Positions 1-9,700 of a stretch of 64,000 nucleotides of DNA are shown in pieces; within the stretch, counting starts at the first letter, position 1, and the number at the start of each line of letters is the position of its first letter. Both the position numbers and the translations under genes were made by a program. Under the pieces are notes generated by a model. That model searched no databases. It was not told where the DNA came from and saw nothing but the letters and a program-made list of their open reading frames with translations. Source of the DNA: Cyclobacteriaceae bacterium (GTDB lineage Bacteria; Bacteroidota; Bacteroidia; Cytophagales; Cyclobacteriaceae); contig JAIBBC010000003.1 in the NCBI GenBank assembly GCA_019694875.1, positions 372,001 to 436,000 of the forward strand, written 5' to 3'.

Positions 1-1115
1 ATGTCAATGTCTCTTGCGCTGCGTTTATTGTTGATCAGGCCGCGCAGCGTATCGTACAATTGAACCTTGTCGTAGAGGTAATCGAACTTGCCGGTTTGGA
101 TGTAGTTGCGATACTGGGCGGGATTATAAATCTCTGCCACAAACACAATTTCCGGATTAACCGCTTTTACCTGCGGGATCGCCCAGTTCCAGAATTCAAC
201 GGGCACCATCTCGGCCATATCGCACCGGAAACCGTCTACTTTTTTGTTTGCCCAGAACACAAGAATGTCCTTCATCTTGATCCACGTGTCGGGAATCGGC
301 TCGAAGTAGGACTTGTTATTGTTCTGAATATCAACACCGTAATTCAACTTGACGGTTTCAAACCATTCATTCACCCCGGGACTGGCCGTGAACTGATTGT
401 TGCCCGTAACCTTAGCGGGAGTTTCGTTGAACTTGCTATCGGCAGGCGGGTAAAGCGTATCGGCCGGAATGGATTTAAAATCTTTCGGGACAACAAATGA
501 TTCTCCGGGCAGGTAATAGAAATTGTTATTAGCCGAAAACTTAACCGTCTTATCATCGGTTTCTCCGAGGTCTTTCACACCTGCCGGCTTCGCATCGGAT
601 TTATAGGCGCGGGCAACATGATTCGGCACGAAATCAATCAATACTTTTAAGCCGTTGCTGTGAGTTCGTTCTACGAGCTGTTCAAACTCCTTCATGCGGT
701 CGGGAACATTAACCGCGAGATCGGGATTAACATCATAATAATCTTTAATGGCGTAAGGCGATCCTGCCCTGCCTTTCACTACATCGGCATCGTCAAGCGC
801 GATACCGTATTTACTATAGTCAGTCAAAACTGCGTGTTCAATTACACCGGTATACCACACGTGTGTAATTCCCAGTTCCTTAATTGACCTCAATGCAACT
901 CCGTTAATGTCGTTGAATTTCCCTACGCCATTTTGGGCCAGGGTTCCATAAGGCTTGTTGACCGAAGTTTTATTCCCGAAAAGCCGGGTCATCATCTGGT
1001 ATACAACCATTTTAGTCGGCTTGTTTTCCATAGCAGGCACAGGCGGGATTTTTTCTACTTGCCGCGCACATCCACACAGAAGAATGCACAGCAAAACGGG
1101 GACAATTCTGACCAT
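1..1115 (-). CDS. GH13 alpha-amylase, lipoprotein, 3' end outside window
   Basis: The gene runs off the left edge, so only the first 371 codons are visible. The start ATG is at 1113-1115. It has a short signal peptide with a lipobox ending at Cys16 (LLCGC), so a membrane-anchored periplasmic or surface enzyme is expected. The TIM-barrel motifs of family GH13 are present: region I with Asp161 in LIDFVPNH, the nucleophile Asp299 in DGFRCDM, and the acid/base Glu328 in FVAEIY. The last catalytic Asp would lie outside the window. GH13 members of this type hydrolyse alpha-1,4 bonds of starch or maltodextrin. A LacI-type palindrome lies 57 bases upstream of the start and matches the one in front of susC, so it probably belongs to the same regulon. 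Exact specificity (amylase, neopullulanase, cyclomaltodextrinase) is not resolved. Confidence 0.9.
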   Translation of the reverse strand, partial: MVRIVPVLLCILLCGCARQVEKIPPVPAMENKPTKMVVYQMMTRLFGNKTSVNKPYGTLAQNGVGKFNDINGVALRSIKELGITHVWYTGVIEHAVLTDYSKYGIALDDADVVKGRAGSPYAIKDYYDVNPDLAVNVPDRMKEFEQLVERTHSNGLKVLIDFVPNHVARAYKSDAKPAGVKDLGETDDKTVKFSANNNFYYLPGESFVVPKDFKSIPADTLYPPADSKFNETPAKVTGNNQFTASPGVNEWFETVKLNYGVDIQNNNKSYFEPIPDTWIKMKDILVFWANKKVDGFRCDMAEMVPVEFWNWAIPQVKAVNPEIVFVAEIYNPAQYRNYIQTGKFDYLYDKVQLYDTLRGLINNKRSARDID

Positions 1116-1171
1116 CGTTAAAGATATACCAATGGTTGAAAAGGGTCGGTAAAACGCGGGGATAAATTTTC

Positions 1172-1185
1172 CGCAAACGGTTGCG
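1172..1185. promoter_or_regulatory. Candidate LacI-family operator upstream of the GH13 lipoprotein gene
   Basis: CGCAAACGGTTGCG is a 14-base near-palindrome with one mismatched pair. It differs by one base from the perfect palindrome at 27774-27787 in front of susC. It lies between the end of the TMEM220-like gene and the start of the GH13 gene, 57 bases before the latter, where a promoter is expected. Binding by the LacI protein encoded at 28024-29061 is inference. Confidence 0.55.
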
Positions 1186-1557
1186 CTAGGCAGCTTTCCT
1201 GCGAAATGATCTGAAAAAGCAGAGCGCCAAAACCAGCTGGTTGATTAGCAATCCGAGAAACTCACGTGACTCTTCGATGTACGGAAACTCCATTTTCAAA
1301 ACATCATCAAACAGCACACTTTTATCCGGCTGACGGAACCATTCGGAAACTCCCGGAAAGAGGATGACCATGTAAATAAGATACAATACACTGAGCCCGG
1401 CCATAAGCCAGCGATTGTAGTAGTCGAAGATCGCCATCACGCTGACAACAGCCATTACGCCATAAATCAGAATCCATAAGATTGGGTCCGGATCGTTTAC
1501 CTGAAGTGCGGCAAACGCCAGGAACATGATCGCGAAAAAGATATTGAGATACTTCAC
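1186..1557 (-). CDS. TMEM220-like small integral membrane protein
   Basis: A 123-residue hydrophobic protein with about four membrane segments (roughly residues 3-17, 25-44, 50-70, 100-115). The N-terminal pattern with FAALQVNDPDP followed by W and Y residues is the hallmark of the transmembrane-220 family, whose function is unknown. The start is GTG at 1555-1557; no better ATG lies upstream. It is followed on the same strand by the GH13 gene, but a candidate operator between them suggests separate control. It is divergent from the rhomboid gene with a 72-base gap. Family assignment is fairly sure, role unknown. Confidence 0.75.
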   Translation of the reverse strand: MKYLNIFFAIMFLAFAALQVNDPDPILWILIYGVMAVVSVMAIFDYYNRWLMAGLSVLYLIYMVILFPGVSEWFRQPDKSVLFDDVLKMEFPYIEESREFLGLLINQLVLALCFFRSFRRKAA

Positions 1558-1629
1558 CCTGCAAATCTATTATATTTTCTTATTCAGAAGCTTTTTTTAT
1601 AAATCGTAATATAAAATTCAGCGCTATAC

Positions 1630-3525
1630 ATGGAAAGACTCAAGCTCGCCCCGGCCACGCACGTGCTGATCGCCATAAACCTGGTGGTGTTTGCCATCAA
1701 TTATTTCACCATCGGCACATTGAACGATCCGTATTGGACCGTTGGTTTACTTGAATCAGGCGCACTGTTCAATCCATATACACTCAACGGCCAAAGGTAC
1801 CGGATTTTCACACACATGTTTATGCACGGTGGCATAATACATCTGTTTGTTAATATGTACGGACTGTATGTTCTTGGGATAGGACTGGAAGCGTATACAG
1901 GAACAAAGAAGTTTGCGCTGGTCTATTTTGTGACGGGTGTTGCCGCAGCGCTTGCGTCACTATCATTTGGGATATTCACCATAGGCGTGGGTGCATCGGG
2001 TGCTATTTTTGGTGTCTATGGATTCGGATTGATTGTTAACATTCAGCGGCACCGCGAAAGCGAGTTACCCCTCGGTCCGTTATTCATAAATTTTATCCTG
2101 CTCCTGCTTGTTAACCTTGCTATTTCAAAATCTGTTCATGCCGATAATGCCGCGCACTTTGGCGGGCTCGCAACAGGTCTTGTAATCGGCTTGTTCCACA
2201 TGCTCACCAAAACAAGCTATAGCCGCTTACTAATTGAATGGATATTAATTCCATTGCTGGCCGTTTACTATTTCGTCATGCCGCGTTACCAGGTACAATA
2301 TTTCCAGGTATTTCAAAGTCTGTTCGCAACCGAAGAAAGAATGAGCGCGCAGTCGCGCGAGCGACATACTGATGAGGAGTTCGTTAAAATTTATAAAGCG
2401 AACTACAACGCCTGGGATTCGACCCGGCAATTACTCGATTCAATTTCATACATCCCCGGCTCGCTGCGATCGGATACGGCACTTCTCAGGGGATACATAG
2501 CTTTAGCACAGAAAGGTTTTGAATATCGGATTACTATGCTCGAAAATGAATCGTTTATTTACCGCGACAGCATCGAGCACATTAACCTGCAAATGCGCCT
2601 GTTGCCGCGTCCGGAACATATCCCGTTCTATCGCTTACCGAAAGAGTCAACGGAAATTGCTTCAGAAGAACCGGCAAAAGAACCGGTCAAAGTCTTTTAT
2701 GACTCGAACTGGGTTGAAACAAAAAATCCGGGTGCGCCCTATTACCGGATTGGTACGCAGGACTCATTGGGAAACTGGGACGGATCTGTAACGGATTATT
2801 TTGCTAATGGCGACATTCAAATGAAGGGTGAATACAAAAACGGGAAACGCGATGGCATATTTATCTTTTATACCGATCATAAATCGTATGCTTCGGCCGG
2901 TCGCTATCGCGATAACATCAGTTTCGGAAAATGGGAACAGTTTCATGACAACGGCAAACTTAAATCCGAAGTGTTTTACCGAAATCGCTACTTCCTGAAG
3001 AACTTATGGGACAGCAGCGGCCAAAAGCTTGTAAGCGATGGCAATGGTGTTGAAACATACCAATATCCTAATGGCGTTGTTGCTTTATCCGGCCAGTACA
3101 TCAACGGGTACAAGGAGGGTTACTGGGTGGCGCGTTACGAAAACGGAAAAACGCACTATGAGGAAAACTATTTCAATGGCAACTTGCTTAAAGGACGATC
3201 GTTCGATGCAGCCGGAAATACATTCTTCTACGATGAAAGCAGTTATTTTCCTTTTCCGGAACGTGGTCACGAAAAACTCAAAGCCTATCTGAAAACAGAA
3301 GCAAAGAAGGTAAGCACGGATCAACGGGGAACTGTTAAGCTTTCATTCAGAATCTCCGTTAAGGGCGACATTACTGAATTGCTGGTTGAGAAGTCAATGT
3401 CGCCACACCTTGACTCGCTGGCGAAACAAATCCTGCTTCGTGGCCCCAGGTGGATTCCTGGCAAAGATCATGGGTACGAACCGGCAGACAGCTACGGCAT
3501 CGCAGAGATTCCGTTTGGCCTCTAA
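1630..3525 (+). CDS. Rhomboid protease fused to MORN-like repeats and TonB-C-like tail
   Basis: A 631-residue protein. Residues 1-225 form a six-helix rhomboid domain with the HxxxN motif of helix 2 (His71, Asn75), catalytic Ser123 in GASG, and catalytic His176 in AHFGG, so the intramembrane serine protease should be active. After a linker of about 150 residues, residues 385-520 carry repeats of the MORN_2/YwqK type (Y/G-NGK-x-G-x-W-x-x-Y). The last 85 residues look like a TonB C-terminal domain, with a GTVKLSFRISVKGD strand and RWIPGKDHG. In TonB-like proteins such tails contact partners in the periplasm. The order is unusual for rhomboids, which are normally 200-300 residues. It ends 15 bases from the convergent TonB-dependent receptor gene. 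Substrate unknown. Confidence 0.88.
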   Translation: MERLKLAPATHVLIAINLVVFAINYFTIGTLNDPYWTVGLLESGALFNPYTLNGQRYRIFTHMFMHGGIIHLFVNMYGLYVLGIGLEAYTGTKKFALVYFVTGVAAALASLSFGIFTIGVGASGAIFGVYGFGLIVNIQRHRESELPLGPLFINFILLLLVNLAISKSVHADNAAHFGGLATGLVIGLFHMLTKTSYSRLLIEWILIPLLAVYYFVMPRYQVQYFQVFQSLFATEERMSAQSRERHTDEEFVKIYKANYNAWDSTRQLLDSISYIPGSLRSDTALLRGYIALAQKGFEYRITMLENESFIYRDSIEHINLQMRLLPRPEHIPFYRLPKESTEIASEEPAKEPVKVFYDSNWVETKNPGAPYYRIGTQDSLGNWDGSVTDYFANGDIQMKGEYKNGKRDGIFIFYTDHKSYASAGRYRDNISFGKWEQFHDNGKLKSEVFYRNRYFLKNLWDSSGQKLVSDGNGVETYQYPNGVVALSGQYINGYKEGYWVARYENGKTHYEENYFNGNLLKGRSFDAAGNTFFYDESSYFPFPERGHEKLKAYLKTEAKKVSTDQRGTVKLSFRISVKGDITELLVEKSMSPHLDSLAKQILLRGPRWIPGKDHGYEPADSYGIAEIPFGL

Positions 3526-3540
3526 CCGTCTGACGATCAA

Positions 3541-5847
3541 TTAGAAATCAATCCTGTACACCAGCACAGGAATCGTACCCAGTTGATATTGCGTATTTAT
3601 TCCGCGCTTCACGTGATCGTAGTAATGATATGCTTCGTTTTGTGTGTTCAGCAGATTCTGGATATCGATCGCAATTGTACGCGTAAAGTTCTTTTTATTC
3701 TTCCGCCAGTTAAGCCTCAGATCAAACCGAAAGTAATCCTTAAGCTTGTTTTCGAACACGGCCACGTCATCGCTGTACACTGTTCCGGGCGACAACTGAT
3801 CGGGCACAATGCGCATTTCGCGCAAGCCTCCGAGAAAAAGTGCGCGACCACTAACACCAAATGATCGCTGCGATTCCTTTTTCATTTTCGTCCACTCCCT
3901 GCCGTAAGTAGCGTTGATCGTATAACTGCCATCGAACCGGGTGCTTCGCTCAATATGATCTGAACCTTCGTACAAAGATTTATAGTATGATCCTCCAACA
4001 ATGAAATAACTCTTATCAAAAAATGACTTCTCTGCAAGAACTTCTAATCCATAATTGCTGCCTGTCCCTTTGGAAATTAATCCCGCAGAGGGATAAACCT
4101 CAATCGAATTTAAAATCGAATACGCAGATGCCGTTTTTTCTACCGGAACATCAAACAATTTCTGGTAATACGCATTGGAAGAGAATCGGAAACCCTTTTC
4201 CGATACGTAGGTGTACGCCAGGTCGAGATGATGCGCTTTTGTTAGTTCCAGATCTTTATTGTCTGCCACGTAGGTTGTCGTTGCCTGTAACTGGCTCACC
4301 AGGTTATACGACAATTTAAAACTGCTGTTTGATGTTGCCGCAAACTCCACTCCTACCCGGGGTTCTACCGCTCCCGTTTCATTATAGGTGAAGTATACAT
4401 ATCGCACCGCAGTGTAAGCGCTCCAGCGATCGTCAATCAAAACTTTCCACTGCGCATACGGTTGTAACAACGCACCTTCAACTTTTCCTTTCCCGGAAAC
4501 TTCCGGTGAAATACCTGTTTGATTGACCTGACGTACATCGTCAGACATGTAGTTCACCTGCACGCCTGTTTCAATGATGTAATTGTTCAGCCGGGCGTTC
4601 ATTCTTCCAAAACCGGAAATCAATAACTTATCAAAATCAAAGCGATCTTCGTAAATAATATCCGGCTCACCGACAGCAATTTGCGGAGATGCGAGCTGGT
4701 CGCGGCTTTGCTGGCTACCTGAAACTGAAACCCCCGCTGACAAGTTTGCTGAACGCAGAGCCTGACTAAACACTAACCCTGTACCGAAATTCTTCGAACG
4801 ATACTCAATGTCGTACTGGTCTTTTTCAACTTCCCAGTCATCTTCCTCTTTATGTTCGAATGAGTTCTTGCTGGCGCCTGCAAATCCAAACCACGAGAGA
4901 CTTCGGCCTTTCGATAAAGATGAGTTCAGCGAAAATGTTAAGTCCTGAAAACTGATGTCTTCATCGCCAAATTTTGCCCCGAGTTGCGACAATAATCCAA
5001 CGGTTGAATATCGGTAGTTGGCGAGAAACGAGGTTCTCTTTTTTGATCCGAGTGGACCTTCGGCCGCCACATCCAATCCAATCAGGCTGGCTTGTGCCGT
5101 GTAATGATAGTCGGTGGTATCACCGTTTCTAAGCTTCATGTCGATCACGCCCGATAATGCATTGCCATACCGCGCGGGTAAAGAGCCCGTGTAGAAATCG
5201 GTTTGCTGCATTAATTGAGAACTGATGATGTTCACACCCCCTCCGTAGCCGGCAGGCTTATCCGAAAATGTTCCTGCATTGGCGAGGTGATTCGGGTTAA
5301 CAACATCAAGACCATTTATTTTCCAGAGCAATCCTGAAGGAGAATTACCGCGGATCACAATCGTGTTATTCTGGTCATTGGCCGTGATCACACCCGGATA
5401 CGATGTAATCACACGCACCGGATCGAAAAAGTTAGCCGGCAACCGGAGTGCCTTCTCGTTGGTGATCGGATGTTCGCCCGGATCGTACGATTGCGCACGA
5501 CTTGAAACTACTTCAACCTCATCCAGTACATTCTGATATTCACGAAGCTGAATAGTAAGTTCCGCTTTGCGTGCTGAAATTACCAGCAACTCCTGCTGAA
5601 CGCTTTCATATCCCGTAAAGGAAACTTTTACCGTATACCGGCCCGGAAATACATTCTGAAAACGAAAAACACCCGAAGCATTAGATGTTGTGCCGACTGA
5701 AGTGCTGTCGCGAATGAGTAAAACACTTGCACCGTTGAGTGCAGCACGCGTAATAACGTCTTCTACCTTTCCTGTTACCTGCTGACTTTGTTGTGCTGCA
5801 AGGAGGTGACTACACAAGATGCATGCAAGAAATATCGTGAAACGCAC
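3541..5847 (-). CDS. TonB-dependent outer-membrane receptor with carboxypeptidase-like N-terminal domain
   Basis: A 768-residue protein starting with GTG. A signal peptide (about residues 1-18) is followed by a carboxypeptidase-regulatory-like beta-sandwich (20-105), a plug region (about 125-240, with IVIRGNSPSG and VDVVNPNH-type motifs) and a C-terminal 22-strand barrel ending in an aromatic residue (YRIDF). It lacks the long SusC signature, so it belongs to the general receptor class rather than SusC/RagA. Such receptors import sugars, siderophores or other ligands using TonB energy. It lies two bases after the Tat-exported isomerase gene and so is probably the last gene of the oxidoreductase/cytochrome/DUF1080 operon. 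That context suggests a carbohydrate ligand, which is inference. Confidence 0.88.
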   Translation of the reverse strand: MRFTIFLACILCSHLLAAQQSQQVTGKVEDVITRAALNGASVLLIRDSTSVGTTSNASGVFRFQNVFPGRYTVKVSFTGYESVQQELLVISARKAELTIQLREYQNVLDEVEVVSSRAQSYDPGEHPITNEKALRLPANFFDPVRVITSYPGVITANDQNNTIVIRGNSPSGLLWKINGLDVVNPNHLANAGTFSDKPAGYGGGVNIISSQLMQQTDFYTGSLPARYGNALSGVIDMKLRNGDTTDYHYTAQASLIGLDVAAEGPLGSKKRTSFLANYRYSTVGLLSQLGAKFGDEDISFQDLTFSLNSSLSKGRSLSWFGFAGASKNSFEHKEEDDWEVEKDQYDIEYRSKNFGTGLVFSQALRSANLSAGVSVSGSQQSRDQLASPQIAVGEPDIIYEDRFDFDKLLISGFGRMNARLNNYIIETGVQVNYMSDDVRQVNQTGISPEVSGKGKVEGALLQPYAQWKVLIDDRWSAYTAVRYVYFTYNETGAVEPRVGVEFAATSNSSFKLSYNLVSQLQATTTYVADNKDLELTKAHHLDLAYTYVSEKGFRFSSNAYYQKLFDVPVEKTASAYSILNSIEVYPSAGLISKGTGSNYGLEVLAEKSFFDKSYFIVGGSYYKSLYEGSDHIERSTRFDGSYTINATYGREWTKMKKESQRSFGVSGRALFLGGLREMRIVPDQLSPGTVYSDDVAVFENKLKDYFRFDLRLNWRKNKKNFTRTIAIDIQNLLNTQNEAYHYYDHVKRGINTQYQLGTIPVLVYRIDF

Positions 5848-5849
5848 AA

Positions 5850-6731
5850 TTACAGAATGCCTTTGAGGTAATTGTAACCGTTAGCGATGCTGGTCGACTG
5901 AGGTCCGGTAAAGTATTCCTGCTCCAGGAAGAAATGCTTCATCCCGGCCTGTCCGGCCGCGGCAAAAATCGGTTTGAAGTCGATCGAACCGTTGCCCACA
6001 TCAGAATTTTTAGCACGGTCAGCTTTATCCATGTCCTTTACATGCCACAACTCAAACCGGCCCGGATGATTTTTGAATAACGTCAAAGGATCCTGTCCGC
6101 CAAACACAACCCAGTACAAATCCATTTCCATCGCCACGAGCGAAGGATCAAGTTCTTTCAGCATTACATCGTACAATACTTCACCTTCTACTTTCTCAAA
6201 TTCAAAAGCATGATTGTGATACGCCATGCGCAGACCGTATTGCTTAGACACTTCACCGGCTTTGTTCAGAATTTCGCACGTACGTTTGATGGCATCCAGT
6301 GAATTGCGTTCGGTATCGTCCAGCCACGCAATCGTAGTGTACTCCTGCCCCGCTGCCTTTGCATCCGCCACCGTTTTCTCCCATTGATTAACAGGCGTTC
6401 CTACACGATCAGGAGTTGACTGACCGGTGCCGTAGTGACCACTAACCACCTTCATTCCTAAACGTTTCACTTCTGCAGCGAAGTCGGAATAGCTTACTCC
6501 AAAGATCTTTCCGTTGTCGTAGCCGTATGCTTCCACTTCCGTGAACCCGGTATCTGCGACAAGCTTCAGTGTGCCCATCACATCCTTCTCGAACAGTTCG
6601 CGAAGTGTATACAACTGAATGCCTATGTTTTTCTTAGTTGTTGTCATGGGCTTACCGCATGAATACAATGACGCAAGGCTTAACCCACCAACTGCGAGCG
6701 CTGAGCGCTCGATAAAAGTTCTTCTGTTCAT
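5850..6731 (-). CDS. Tat-exported sugar phosphate isomerase/epimerase-like TIM-barrel protein
   Basis: A 293-residue xylose-isomerase-like barrel. The N-terminus has a twin-arginine signal (NRRTFIE) and a possible lipobox (LYSC), so the protein acts folded in the periplasm, probably lipid-anchored. Candidate metal ligands are visible: Glu in FTEVEAYG, His/Glu in YHNHAFEFE, Asp in MEMDLYWV, His in WHVKD, and Glu in FLEQEYF. Exported members of this family in Bacteroidota occur beside DUF1080 and Gfo/Idh genes and are thought to act on keto-sugar intermediates. It is separated by two bases from each neighbour, the DUF1080 fusion upstream and the receptor downstream, so co-expression is near certain. 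Exact reaction not resolved. Confidence 0.85.
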   Translation of the reverse strand: MNRRTFIERSALAVGGLSLASLYSCGKPMTTTKKNIGIQLYTLRELFEKDVMGTLKLVADTGFTEVEAYGYDNGKIFGVSYSDFAAEVKRLGMKVVSGHYGTGQSTPDRVGTPVNQWEKTVADAKAAGQEYTTIAWLDDTERNSLDAIKRTCEILNKAGEVSKQYGLRMAYHNHAFEFEKVEGEVLYDVMLKELDPSLVAMEMDLYWVVFGGQDPLTLFKNHPGRFELWHVKDMDKADRAKNSDVGNGSIDFKPIFAAAGQAGMKHFFLEQEYFTGPQSTSIANGYNYLKGIL

Positions 6732-6733
6732 AG

Positions 6734-9700
6734 TTACTTAATTTCACGGATGCGAATGTTTCTGAACCAAACGTTATCGCCATGATCCTGCAAGCCGATG
6801 TGGCCCTTGGTTGTTTTGCCGAAATCAGGCATGTCTTTGAACTTACTGTCGTTGATCATCTTCTTCCACTCTTCACTTCCAACTTCAAACTCAACAATCT
6901 TAAATCCGTTCAACCAGAATTCCATCTTGCCCTTGTTTGCGATAATGCGAACGTAATTCCACTGCATGGCAGGATTCACAGCCACAAACGTTCTTGATTT
7001 CAGATCGTACAAATCTCCCGCACGATGTTCAACATACTGACCATCCGGGTGGCACGTATCATCCAGCACCTGCATTTCCGGACCGGTCTGCCACATGTAA
7101 TCGTGTTTGTCGTCTTCCACTGAATTGAAAATAATACCGCTGTTTCCGCAGTTGGCAATTCTCCACTCCAGGTTCAACTCATAGTTTTCGTATTCTTTGT
7201 CAGACACGATGTCTCCGCCATCTCCTGTTTGCCAGTCTTTCTTGTTCGAAGCATCGAGGTGGATCGCACCGTCTTTAACCTTCCAGGCCTTACCAATCTT
7301 GCCGGGCGATTTGAAGGTATGCCAGCCTGTTATCGTTTTGCCATCAAACAATGATACCCAGCCCGCTGCCCTCTCAGCGTCTGTAAGTGTATTGAGCGCC
7401 ACTTCCTTTGCAGGAGCTTTAAAGCCCGGATCGTTTGCCGGAATGTTGTTCATTGTGTACCATGCTTCTGTCGACCAGATTTGATTGTTCTTGTCAGTTA
7501 AGAATATTCCCGCGAGATGAACATACACTACATGATTCGGTTTGATTCCATCAAGCTCGAGGAAAACCTTTCTGCGGTCAGGAGAAATGTTAACCGACTT
7601 AACGTTCAGGTTTTCCAGACCAAGTTTCGGTCCGCCATATTCTTTCGTGGGCTTGTAATACCACTGCTGCACATCGTAGTCAGCGGCTGAGTTACCGTAG
7701 CGCTCACCCAACGGCTCGGTAAATTCAATTTCCATTCCGTTCGACTTCGCGCGAACCGCCAGCATCTCGAACACCGACTTACCGTTGTACGTCAGTCGCT
7801 GAATACCGTACCATTTGCCGCCCGGTGTGCTCCAGTTACCCGGATTACCGATCATACCCACATAAATGGAACCATCGGGGCCCCAGATTGTGCGGTTAAC
7901 TCCGCCTTCAAGACCTTGCGTGAAGCGGAATACTGCGCCCTGATATTCACCGTTCACTTTCTCAACAAACACACGCTTCAAACCGCCATGCGTTACTTCA
8001 CCATGGATTTGCTGACCTTTGTATGGACCAACGTTCAGGTATGCGGGCTGACTCGGTGAGTTACCGATTTCATCCTGCGGAAGCCAGACAACCGGAAGTG
8101 TCTCTTTCAGGTTTGCTGTTCCTTCAAAATCAACGGAACGTGATCCGTACCAAGCTCCTTCCTTCACGTGAAGAATCTTGCTGCTCGGCAGCCAGTCGCC
8201 CTGGTTATCGGCTACAAATATTTCACCATTCACACCAATTCCGATTCCGTTTGGTGTGCGCAATCCGCTTGCGATAAATTCAGCCTTACCCGTGCTCTTT
8301 GAAATCTTTACAACTTTACCGCGATCCTGAATTTGTTTGATTGCGCTCGCTCCACCCGGCTCGATTGCAGTGGCGAGGGTTGCATAGAAATATCCGTCTT
8401 TATAAACCAAACCAAATGCAAACTCATGAAAGTTTGCCGAAACATCCCACGCATCCGATACGGTTTGGTAGTCATCGATTATACCATCTTTGTCGGTGTC
8501 GATCAACCGTGTGAGTTCCTGTTTCTGCAGAACATAAATCGTGTCGTTAACAACCTTGATACCAAGGGGTTCAGCAAGACCTGTTGCAATCCGTGTTACT
8601 TTGATTTTCTCAGGATTGTTACGTGTAACGCCTTCTAGGCGATAAACCGGGCCAACAGAATCCCACGTACAAACAATCAAACTACTGTCGGACATAAAAT
8701 CCATACCACCAACTTTTGGCTGGAATGATTCAGGGCGCGCCTGGTGTAAATCAAATGCAGGGTGAACGCTCGTTTCGCTGATGCGATCGCCCGGAACATT
8801 CTTGGTGACTTCTGAAATCGGAATGTACGGAGCTGTTTTCTTGAATTGCTTCCTGGTATGACTTAAGATGTTGTTTGGAATGATCGAGAACTTGTTGTCG
8901 CCATGTTTAGCCCATTGAAGCGACAACGTATAACCGCCACCGCCTTCGAAATAGTTGATGCGGATCGGATGCTTTCCTTTTTTCAGGATTACTTCTCCAT
9001 CGCGCGGGCGCGCTCCGTGATACCCGTCATTGTCAATGATTTGCTTGTTGTCGATGTACAGGAAAGCCCCGTCATCACTGATCAGGCGAAATACATAATT
9101 GCCTTCCTGCTCAACATTCAGGAATCCGTTGAACTGCAAATAAACCATTTCCGTCAGGCCAGCCTGTGTGAATATTCCTTCTCTGAAGTGAACGGCTGGT
9201 GCAACGCCTGTTAAAATTGGTTTTGACTTTTCAGGAGTATCATGGATCGGCATGTTCGGATCAATCTTGAACAACATTACCGACAGGCCGGGATAGTCTT
9301 TATTATCCTCAAGGTTTTCAAACTCATTCTTATCCGTAAGCGGGAATGTGATGGTAGGTTTATCGAGGTTCAATTCCGCGGTACTGTTTTCAACGGCCAG
9401 CTTTTGTCCATCTAACGACATCACGTACTGCACCATCTTTTCTGCGTCAGCCGGTTGAAGATCCGGGTGCGGTGTCATTGCATTTTGCCCCCAGTTACCG
9501 GAACCGCCTTTAATTACTTTGTCGACAAGTGTTGCAACGTTTTGCTTGGTGAAGTCATATTTCTTGGCAACATCAATGTAAGCCGGGCCGACAGTTGTTT
9601 TGCCTTCGTTATGACAAGTCTTACAATCCGATTTTTCAATCAACGCAGCACCTTCTTCGAGAAGTGTTTGAGCCGACTTGATTTCCTCTTTCGGAATTTC

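Noticed and set aside
1562-1569. CAAATCTA (TAGATTTG on the minus strand) before the TMEM220-like gene
   Set aside because: Too close to the GTG start and no -33 partner; chance match is likely in AT-rich DNA.
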